Assembly: GCA_017383665.1 (NCBI GenBank)
Contig: JAFNWA010000203.1
Span: forward strand, 1-5,684
Length of the DNA stretch: 5,684 bases
DNA from: Bacteroidaceae bacterium
Lineage (GTDB): Bacteria; Bacteroidota; Bacteroidia; Bacteroidales; Bacteroidaceae
Direction: 5' to 3'
Part shown: positions 1-5,684 of the stretch, one piece after another
Layout: each line of letters opens with the position of its first letter
Position numbering within the stretch: position 1 is the stretch's first letter
The notes under the pieces: model-generated
What the model was told of the DNA's origin: nothing
Databases searched by the model: none
What the model saw: only the letters and a program-made list of their open reading frames with translations
Program-made: the position numbers and the translations under genes

Positions 1-737
1 GACAACACAGGAGATGTAAAACTACGATTAGGATCTGAAATCACACATTCCTCGACACCTGTAGAGTAGTTCACCCTCCAAATCTCACTATGACCATCCG
101 CGCTTGTACGAACACAGAGACAAGCATCCCCTTTTAACGGATAAGGATTCATTCCTACAGTGTAACTGGACAGGAAATTACTCTTCAAATCATAGCCCCA
201 CACACCAACACCGTTGTTCTCCATACGGGCAAAGAGAATTTTACTCATATCTTTGGTATATATCGGCGAAAAGTCCTGGCTTGCCGAAGTAATCATTCTA
301 CAGACATATCCGGCAGAGGCATCCGTTTGAAATACTTGGTTTGTAACACCTCTGGCCTCGGAAAACAATATGGTTTTCCCATCAGGAGAGTAAGAAAAAT
401 CAAGAACAGCCTGACGCTTTGTCCTTTGAATGGAACCACCCTGCTTTCCCAATTCTTTTATGAAAATATTGGTAGTATTATTACGCGCAGATATATACGC
501 AATATATTTACCATCTACCGAAACATCAAGAATACGATTTGACAACCACGAAAGTGAATTCCTTGTGCGTTTCACAACAGGCATACAAACAAAATCATTA
601 GCTGTTGTCACCTGCATGAAATCAATACCGGTTTCCTCTACTGCATTGACAACTGAATAATCCACCTTTTGGGCATGTATCACACCAACACCCATCATCA
701 ACATCGTTACAAAAAGATTGAACTTAAGTAAATGCAT
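1..737 (-). CDS. Secreted TolB/PD40-like beta-propeller protein (partial, C-terminus beyond the window)
   Basis: An open frame runs from an ATG at 737 to the left edge without a stop, giving 245 codons; the 3' end is missing. Residues 1-22 form a signal peptide (basic start, hydrophobic MLMMGVGVI core, likely cleavage after HA before QKVDYS), so the product should be exported. The rest shows repeated WD40-like (PD40) blades: residues ~68-94 (ILDVSVDGKYIAYIS), ~110-138 (FSYSPDGKTILF, the classic SPDG turn), ~154-185 (FSPIYTKDMSKILFA), ~196-228, and a fifth starting near 239. TolB-type propellers usually serve as protein- or ligand-binding scaffolds; no catalytic residues are visible, and I cannot name a partner. 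I recall similar proteins in Bacteroidales genomes, usually annotated only as PD40 or TolB-family. An in-frame stop eight codons upstream and the signal peptide support this start over Met12, Met14 or Met15. The gene is separated from the efflux operon by a terminator and probably has its own promoter. It is unlikely to be true TolB, as no Tol-Pal neighbours are visible. Confidence 0.85.
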   Translation of the reverse strand, partial: MHLLKFNLFVTMLMMGVGVIHAQKVDYSVVNAVEETGIDFMQVTTANDFVCMPVVKRTRNSLSWLSNRILDVSVDGKYIAYISARNNTTNIFIKELGKQGGSIQRTKRQAVLDFSYSPDGKTILFSEARGVTNQVFQTDASAGYVCRMITSASQDFSPIYTKDMSKILFARMENNGVGVWGYDLKSNFLSSYTVGMNPYPLKGDACLCVRTSADGHSEIWRVNYSTGVEECVISDPNRSFTSPVL

Positions 738-760
738 AATGTAAACTCTATTATTAAGTT

Positions 761-781
761 AAGTGTTCTTAAAAAACACTT
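761..781 (-). promoter_or_regulatory. Small hairpin in the probable 5' leader of the beta-propeller gene
   Basis: AAGTGTT at 761-767 and AACACTT at 775-781 are perfect 7-bp inverted copies around a 7-base spacer. On the minus strand this lies 23 bases before the ATG at 737 and downstream of the proposed -7 element, so it would be in the mRNA leader. It could affect translation or RNA stability. It is not a good terminator, because no T-run follows on the minus strand. Function is inferred from position only. Confidence 0.4.
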
Positions 782-800
782 TATCTTGAAATATTTTTGG

Positions 801-808
801 CAAAAATA
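801..808 (-). promoter_or_regulatory. Bacteroidetes-type -7 promoter element for the beta-propeller gene
   Basis: On the minus strand this reads TATTTTTG, an exact match to the Bacteroidetes sigma-ABfr -7 consensus TAnnTTTG. It would place transcription start near 790-796, giving a leader of roughly 55-60 bases before the ATG at 737. No TTTG -33 element is seen about 19-21 bases upstream (the bases there read GTAG on the minus strand). The promoter is therefore either weak, activator-dependent, or a chance match in AT-rich DNA. Confidence 0.45.
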
Positions 809-837
809 CTTAAAAGTATCAATTTTACTACCCCTTA

Positions 838-872
838 ATTGTTAATTTATGTTAACACGATAAATTAACAAT
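838..872. promoter_or_regulatory. 13-bp perfect inverted repeat, candidate operator
   Basis: ATTGTTAATTTAT (838-850) and ATAAATTAACAAT (860-872) are perfect reverse complements separated by 9 bases. A second dyad overlaps it: TGTTAA (840-845), six bases, TTAACA (852-857). The centre lies about 50 bp upstream of the putative -7 element at 801-808, a usual place for an activator or repressor site. No T-run follows on either strand, so it is not a typical intrinsic terminator. The binding protein is unknown. Confidence 0.45.
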
Positions 873-916
873 CGGCCATGCATAAATGGATATAAGATTC
901 TGAAAAGAAGGATGAT

Positions 917-948
917 ATAATAAAAGCACCCTATAATATAAGGTGCTT
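917..948 (-). terminator. Intrinsic terminator of the metal efflux operon
   Basis: On the minus strand, AAGCACC (948-942) pairs perfectly with GGTGCTT (930-924). The 11-base loop contains a further short TATA/TATA pairing. TTTTATTATA follows directly. The stem starts 23 bases after the permease stop at 972-974, which is where a rho-independent terminator for this operon is expected. It separates the pump operon from the beta-propeller gene. Confidence 0.75.
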
Positions 949-971
949 AAACAGATATCATATATATTAAA

Positions 972-3900
972 TTATACCCAGCCTTTTCTTACCACCCAAC
1001 GATACACCGCCGGAACAACGAATATATTGAGCAATGTTGACGAAAGCAGACCACCGAGCACAACAATTGCCATTGGGTTCTGAATCTCATTACCCGATGC
1101 TGCACCGTTGATAATCATTGGCACAAGCGCAAGAGCAGAGGTGAAGGCTGTCATAAGAATAGGTGTCAGGCGGTCGGCCGAGCCAATCCTGATTACATCA
1201 TCGAGTGCAAGCCCTTGGGCTCTCAAATGCTGATAACGCGAAACAAGCAAAATTCCATTTCGTGTTGCAATACCGAAAAGTGTTATAAGTCCAATGATTG
1301 CAGGGATACTCATTACAGCTGAAGTAAAATAGGTTGCAATAATACCACCTATCAGAGCCAACGGCAGGTTAAGCAATACAACCGCAGATAGCAACAGGCT
1401 CTTGAACTCGGTATATAACAGCACGAACACCACAAGTATTGCCATTATGGTAGTTATCCACAAAGTACGGGATGCAGACTCGGCACTCTCGAACTGACCG
1501 CCATATTCAAGACGATAACCCTCGTCGAGATGTAGCTCATCTTCAAGATATTCGGCCACGCGATCAACCGTACCGGCCACATCACCGCTTGCAATATTAG
1601 CCGAGACAACCACCTTGCGCTGCACATTCTCACGGCTGATGCTTCCCGGACCACCGACCGATACGATGTCGGCAACATCGGCAAGTGGCACCTTGCCCTT
1701 TGGAGTGTCAATAAGCGACTGCTTGATGCCATCGACACTCTCTGTATAATCCGTATTGAGACGGATTATTATATCAAAACTGCGCTCCTCTTCATAGACT
1801 GCCCCTACTTTTTTACCGGGGAATGCAGCCTCAATGAAAGAGTTGAACTCACTCATTGTAACACCGAAGTAAGCGAGTTTCTCACGGTTGGCGCGAATCT
1901 GTATCTGCGGAATTTCTACCTGTTGCTCTACATTGACATCCACAACCTCGGGAAATGCACCAGCCAACAGTTCCTTTATTTCTGTTCCCTTGCGGAAAAG
2001 CGTGCTCAAATCAGGACCGAATATTTTTATAGCCAAATCGGCCTGAGTTCCGGAAACCATGTGGTCTATGCGGTGTTCAAGCGGTTGCCCGACAGATGTT
2101 ACCACACCCGGTATCTTTGCAAGTCGTTCGCGCACCTCTTCAACAAATTCGGCCTTGCTGCGGTTGCCAAGTTTGAAATTGACATCAATCTCGGCACCAT
2201 TGGATGTCTGTGAGTGTTCGTCGAGCTCACCACGGCCTGTACGGCGTGCTGTACTTGTAACCTCTGGTATCTGCAACAGTTCTTTCTCTATCGAAGCACC
2301 GAGTTTATTGCTCTCCTCAAGCGAAATACCTGGGCGTGACACAGCAGATATTGTCAATGCACTTTCATTGAACTCGGGCAAGAAACTGCGTCCCATTTGT
2401 GTAAACAAGAATAGACATCCTACAAAAAGCAGGAGTACAGCACCAACCACATATCTGGCATGGTTGAGCACCCAGTCAAGCACACGGCTATATCCGCTCA
2501 ACAGCCAACGGTCAACCCAGCTTTTCTTTTCATTACGGGTGAGATATTTGTCACCTGAAAGCATTACCTTACATAGGAGTGGAGTTACCGTCATGGCCAC
2601 AATCAATGACATGGCCAATGCAATGAGATAAGATAGGCCAAGTGGCATCAACATACGCCCTTCGAGTCCGCTGAGGAAGAAAAGCGGAGCGAATGTTACC
2701 ATTATTATAAGCGTGGCATGTATGATTGATGCGCGAATTTCAGACGATGCCTCAAATACAATCTGCACAGCCGAACGACGCTTCTCCTTGGGCATAGCAT
2801 GATTTTCCCTCAGTCGCTTATAGACATTCTCCACATCAATGATGGCATCATCCACAAGCGAACCTATTGCGATGCACATACCACCAAGAGTCATTGTATT
2901 TATATCCATTCCAATGAGATACAGGACAATGACTGTACCGAGCAGTGACAACGGAATTGCGAGCAATGATATTACAGTTGAACGCAGGCTGGTGAGGAAG
3001 AGGAACAATATCAATATGACACAAATTGCACCTTCTATGAGCGAACGACCTACATTATTTACTGATGACTGAATGTAATCGGCCTGACGGAAAATTTTTG
3101 TATCTACCCTGACATCGGCCGGGAGAGACCTCTTTATACTTTCAAGATTACGCTCAATATTCTGAGTGACATCGAGTGTATTCACGCCCGGTTGCTTTGA
3201 AATGGAAAGTATTACAGCCGGCTCGCCGTTCTGCGCTGCATAACCCTGCTTCACAGCCGGGGCAATTACAACATCTGCGACATCGGCAATGCGTACAGCA
3301 GCATCCCCGTTCATCTTTACAAGAGTGGAACCCATCTCTTCAAGATTGTCTGTACGGGCCATCCCTCGCAAATTGAATTCGTTACCGTAGTCACGCACCA
3401 CTCCGGCACCAATATTTACATTCATGGAACTTACAGCAGCCTCAAGTTCATCCATCGTAACGCTGTATTTATCCATCTTCACCGGGTCAGCGAGTACCTG
3501 ATACTGCTTGTAATCCCCGCCAATGATTGTCACATTGGAAACACCGCCTGTTGCAAGGACTGCCGGTTTAATAATCCACTCGGCAAGAGTCCTTAGTTCC
3601 ATCATTGAAGTGGAATCGGCCTGCATTCCTACAAACATGATTTCACCCATAACACTCGACTGCGGAGCAAGCATAGGCACAATACCATCGGGCAACTGCC
3701 CCGAAAGCAACCCCATCTTCTCGCTTATAATCTGCCTGGCCTTATATATATCCATTCCCCAGTCAAACTCCACCCACACAAACGAGAATCCCTGCGATGA
3801 AGAGGAGCGTACACGACGCACATTGGTCGCACCGTTTACAGCTGTCTCTATCGGGAATGTAACAAGGCGTTCAACCTCCTCGGGAGCCATATTGTGTGCA

Positions 3901-4055
3901 TCGGTGAGCACAACGACAGTTGGCATGGTCAAATCCGGGAAAACATCAACCTCTATCTTTTTAGTCGAGTATATACCACCTACCGTAACCAACACAACAG
4001 CCAGCAAAACCAGCAGCTTGTTGTTCAATGAGAATTTTATGATTCTGTTGAGCAT
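972..4055 (-). CDS. Heavy-metal RND efflux pump permease, CusA/CzcA family
   Basis: This complete 1027-residue protein has the usual length for the RND family. As a trimer in the inner membrane it would take metal ions from the periplasm or membrane face and drive them outward using the proton gradient. The RND layout is clear: TM1 ~14-30, periplasmic loop ~31-335, TM2-TM6 ~337-498, TM7 ~534-551, second loop ~552-862, TM8-TM12 ~863-1018. Typical motifs are DVFPDLTMP (37-45), AIGSLVDDAIIDVEN in TM4 (396-410) and GQFE (853-856). TM4 carries D402, D403, D407 and E409, candidates for proton or cation relay. From my memory of E. coli CusA, its copper-binding Met573, Met623 and Met672 fall at S570, G620 and H665 here, arguing against Cu(I)/Ag(I) as substrate. 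It starts 12 bases after the adaptor stop, so the two are co-transcribed and probably partners. No frameshift or truncation is seen. The metal is not determined, so I give no symbol. Confidence 0.95.
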   Translation of the reverse strand: MLNRIIKFSLNNKLLVLLAVVLVTVGGIYSTKKIEVDVFPDLTMPTVVVLTDAHNMAPEEVERLVTFPIETAVNGATNVRRVRSSSSQGFSFVWVEFDWGMDIYKARQIISEKMGLLSGQLPDGIVPMLAPQSSVMGEIMFVGMQADSTSMMELRTLAEWIIKPAVLATGGVSNVTIIGGDYKQYQVLADPVKMDKYSVTMDELEAAVSSMNVNIGAGVVRDYGNEFNLRGMARTDNLEEMGSTLVKMNGDAAVRIADVADVVIAPAVKQGYAAQNGEPAVILSISKQPGVNTLDVTQNIERNLESIKRSLPADVRVDTKIFRQADYIQSSVNNVGRSLIEGAICVILILFLFLTSLRSTVISLLAIPLSLLGTVIVLYLIGMDINTMTLGGMCIAIGSLVDDAIIDVENVYKRLRENHAMPKEKRRSAVQIVFEASSEIRASIIHATLIIMVTFAPLFFLSGLEGRMLMPLGLSYLIALAMSLIVAMTVTPLLCKVMLSGDKYLTRNEKKSWVDRWLLSGYSRVLDWVLNHARYVVGAVLLLFVGCLFLFTQMGRSFLPEFNESALTISAVSRPGISLEESNKLGASIEKELLQIPEVTSTARRTGRGELDEHSQTSNGAEIDVNFKLGNRSKAEFVEEVRERLAKIPGVVTSVGQPLEHRIDHMVSGTQADLAIKIFGPDLSTLFRKGTEIKELLAGAFPEVVDVNVEQQVEIPQIQIRANREKLAYFGVTMSEFNSFIEAAFPGKKVGAVYEEERSFDIIIRLNTDYTESVDGIKQSLIDTPKGKVPLADVADIVSVGGPGSISRENVQRKVVVSANIASGDVAGTVDRVAEYLEDELHLDEGYRLEYGGQFESAESASRTLWITTIMAILVVFVLLYTEFKSLLLSAVVLLNLPLALIGGIIATYFTSAVMSIPAIIGLITLFGIATRNGILLVSRYQHLRAQGLALDDVIRIGSADRLTPILMTAFTSALALVPMIINGAASGNEIQNPMAIVVLGGLLSSTLLNIFVVPAVYRWVVRKGWV

Positions 4056-4067
4056 GGCAACAAAGTT

Positions 4068-5633
4068 TTAGTGTACATGACCTGCGTGAGGATCAAGTGC
4101 AGCCGCCCCCTGCGATAATTTCAGGATTATACCGCCTTTGCTTACGACACGCTCACCAGGCTCTATTCCAGAGAGAATCTGAACATAATGACCATCTGTC
4201 TCGCCCAATTTCACGCTACGCTTCTCAAAAGAAATCGGGTTGTTCTGCACAAAGACAAACATATTACCCATCTCCTCCACAATTGAAGTGCGTGGCACAG
4301 CAATACAATGGTCTGTGAGTGGAGCAAATGACAAGTACATAGTCACAATACTGCCGGTAACTACTCCCGGGAGATCGTTTATCGTAACCGTAACCGGCAA
4401 CATATTGCACTCGTTTACACTATTACCTATAATGCAGTCACCGCCAAAATCGACCATATCAAAAACGCCTATAGCCGTCTCAATATTTACCGTTACAATA
4501 TTCTGCAACATAAGAGCATAACGGACAGGAACTTCAGCCACCACATTCACAGCACCGCTGCGCTGTATTGTTGCAAGGACTGTCCCCGGCTCTACATAGT
4601 CACCATTTGAAACATGTACTGCTGAAATATAACCGTCCATTGATGGTCTAAGTGTAACCTTCCCGGCACCGAAACTGCGTTTCATGCTTTCAAAACGGGC
4701 CTGAGACTGAAGATAAAGAGCCTCGGCAGCCTGATACTCACGCTCTGACACAATCTTGTCGATGAAAAGGTTCTTTTTTCGTTCATAATCAGCCTTGGCA
4801 AGTTCATAGTTACTCTCAGCCTCGGCAAATTTCACAGCCACATCGTTATCGGTTACATCGCTACCATCAAGATAGAACAGCGGTTCATTCACTGACACTT
4901 TTGTTCCTGCAACCACATTCCCGGCAAACTTAACCTTACCACTTGTTGTTGCTACAACTGTTGTGAAATCTTCAGGAAGAGCTTCAACCTTTGCAACAAC
5001 CTTTACCGAACCGCCAAAATCACTTTCAGTAGCGACCTCTGTTGCAAAATCAATCTTCCAACTCTGTTCCTTAGTCAAAGTAACATCACCGGGGTTGCCC
5101 TCGGTCTCCATACCATGTCCTGGATGAGGTGCATGGCTATGAGCTGAATGGTCATGTCCCTCGTGAGAGTGACTGTGAGAATGTCCCTCATGGCTATGCT
5201 CGTGATTGTGAGCATGAGCATGCTCGGCACCATGTTCTGCCACACAAACATCAAAATGTGCAGTCTCATTGCCAACGGTTATATATAGCATACCATCACC
5301 TGCAGCTTCAGGAGTCAACTCAAAATGAAACATACCCTCATTGTGCGCGGTAGCTGTTGCAGTATGACTTTTCCCACCGGCACGGAGCAGAACTGTAGCC
5401 TCATGAACTTGCATAGGCTTGAAATTGGATAATGCCGTTGCATAAAGAGTGATGCAGGCCTTCTTGCCATCCTCTAAACCTTCATGTTGCATAAAAAACT
5501 CGGCATTATGCGTATAAGCTGTATAGCTGTGAGCATGTACATGCTCTTCATGAATCTCATTGCCCTTGTGCTCATGCTTCGAACAACAGCACAGAGCAAC
5601 CGAAGATATTATAATATAGAGAAGTTTCTTCAT
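4068..5633 (-). CDS. RND efflux periplasmic adaptor with N-terminal Ig-like extension and His-rich linker
   Basis: This 521-residue membrane-fusion protein bridges the RND permease to an outer-membrane channel. It is longer than simple CusB/CzcB adaptors. I chose the ATG at 5633: the open frame extends back to a TTG at 5678, but MKKLLYIIISSVALCCCSK is a proper signal peptide start. The LCCCS sequence suggests a lipoprotein, though three adjacent Cys make the modified one uncertain. Residues ~37-131 resemble the beta-sandwich extension seen in some Bacteroidetes and Deltaproteobacteria CusB/CzcB-like adaptors, with C60 and C130 near its ends. Residues 134-173 hold 17 His among 40 residues. The adaptor core follows: first barrel/lipoyl half ~183-258, alpha-hairpin ~262-320 (AEAESNYELAKADYERKK), second lipoyl half ~325-358 (DGYISAVHVSNGDYVEPG), barrel and membrane-proximal domains ~360-510. 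The C-terminus is again His-rich (HAGHVH). Role and partner follow from the adjacent permease. Metal binding by the His clusters is inferred. Confidence 0.93.
   Translation of the reverse strand: MKKLLYIIISSVALCCCSKHEHKGNEIHEEHVHAHSYTAYTHNAEFFMQHEGLEDGKKACITLYATALSNFKPMQVHEATVLLRAGGKSHTATATAHNEGMFHFELTPEAAGDGMLYITVGNETAHFDVCVAEHGAEHAHAHNHEHSHEGHSHSHSHEGHDHSAHSHAPHPGHGMETEGNPGDVTLTKEQSWKIDFATEVATESDFGGSVKVVAKVEALPEDFTTVVATTSGKVKFAGNVVAGTKVSVNEPLFYLDGSDVTDNDVAVKFAEAESNYELAKADYERKKNLFIDKIVSEREYQAAEALYLQSQARFESMKRSFGAGKVTLRPSMDGYISAVHVSNGDYVEPGTVLATIQRSGAVNVVAEVPVRYALMLQNIVTVNIETAIGVFDMVDFGGDCIIGNSVNECNMLPVTVTINDLPGVVTGSIVTMYLSFAPLTDHCIAVPRTSIVEEMGNMFVFVQNNPISFEKRSVKLGETDGHYVQILSGIEPGERVVSKGGIILKLSQGAAALDPHAGHVH
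5115..5234 (-). repeat. Histidine-rich low-complexity segment within the adaptor gene
   Basis: These codons encode adaptor residues 134-173, built of HxH and HEGH units (such as HSHEGHSHSHSHEGHDH), with 17 histidines. At DNA level it is a run of imperfect repeats of the CAT/CAC codons, seen on the plus strand as atg/gtg. Such tracts in metal transport proteins usually bind Zn, Ni, Co or Cu ions. Repetitive coding may also let its length vary between strains. Confidence 0.85.
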
Positions 5634-5684
5634 AGTAATCAAGTATCTAACCAAAAACTCAAAACAGGATATTTTCAAAAATTA

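Noticed and set aside
104..660. Three short plus-strand open frames (104-292, 327-542, 430-660)
   Set aside because: They lie opposite the minus-strand beta-propeller gene, which has a signal peptide and repeats. Their translations are low-complexity and show no domain.
838..872. The 13-bp inverted repeat as a transcription terminator
   Set aside because: The stem is almost all A/T and neither strand has a T-run after it, so a protein-binding site is more likely.
2059..2631. 190-codon plus-strand open frame
   Set aside because: It lies wholly antisense to the RND permease. Its Ser/Arg-rich translation is typical of a shadow frame.
3523..4071. 182-codon plus-strand open frame
   Set aside because: Antisense to the N-terminal part of the permease, whose protein sequence matches the RND family throughout. 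No independent evidence for a gene.
5075..5353. Short open frames on both strands over the His-rich region (minus 5075-5275, plus 5129-5353)
   Set aside because: By-products of the repetitive CAT/CAC codons of the adaptor in other frames.
5634..5684. Possible promoter upstream of the adaptor (TAATTTTTG on the minus strand at 5676-5684)
   Set aside because: It is one base too long for TAnnTTTG, and the window edge hides any -33 element. The gene could equally be read from an upstream gene.
1..5684. CRISPR arrays, tRNA or rRNA genes, insertion sequences
   Set aside because: I saw no regular spaced repeats, tRNA-like cloverleaf, rRNA sequence, transposase or terminal inverted repeats in the window.

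Overview
The window looks like a stretch of a Bacteroidales chromosome (Bacteroides/Prevotella-type). The signs are moderate-to-low GC, genes without clear Shine-Dalgarno sequences, a TAnnTTTG-type -7 promoter element, and a periplasmic adaptor with a Bacteroidetes-style lipoprotein signal. No genus can be fixed from the sequence alone. All three supported genes lie on the minus strand, so transcription runs from high to low coordinates.

Right part (about 972-5633): a tight two-gene operon for a heavy-metal (HME-type) RND efflux pump. The first gene encodes a periplasmic adaptor / membrane-fusion protein. It has an unusual N-terminal extension, made of a probable Ig-like domain followed by a dense histidine-rich linker. 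Twelve bases later the CusA/CzcA-family inner-membrane permease begins (1027 aa, complete). A hairpin plus T-run just after the permease stop ends the transcript. No outer-membrane TolC-like factor and no regulator are visible. They must lie upstream beyond base 5684 or elsewhere in the genome.

Middle (738-971): a 234-bp AT-rich intergenic region. It holds the operon terminator, a 13-bp perfect inverted repeat with overlapping GTTAA/TTAAC half-sites, a -7-like promoter element inside a near-perfect palindrome, and a small hairpin in the likely 5' leader of the left gene.

Left part (1-737): the first 245 codons of a secreted or periplasmic protein with TolB/PD40-like beta-propeller repeats, cut by the window edge.

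The pump genes are expected to act together: the adaptor collects or senses metal in the periplasm and couples the trimeric permease to an outer-membrane channel. The three methionines that bind Cu(I)/Ag(I) in E. coli CusA do not appear to be conserved, while histidines are abundant. This points, by inference, to a divalent metal such as Zn, Co, Ni or Cd rather than copper or silver. I see no entirely new type of system. The most distinctive points are the His-rich adaptor, the altered permease metal-site residues, and the structured intergenic region.
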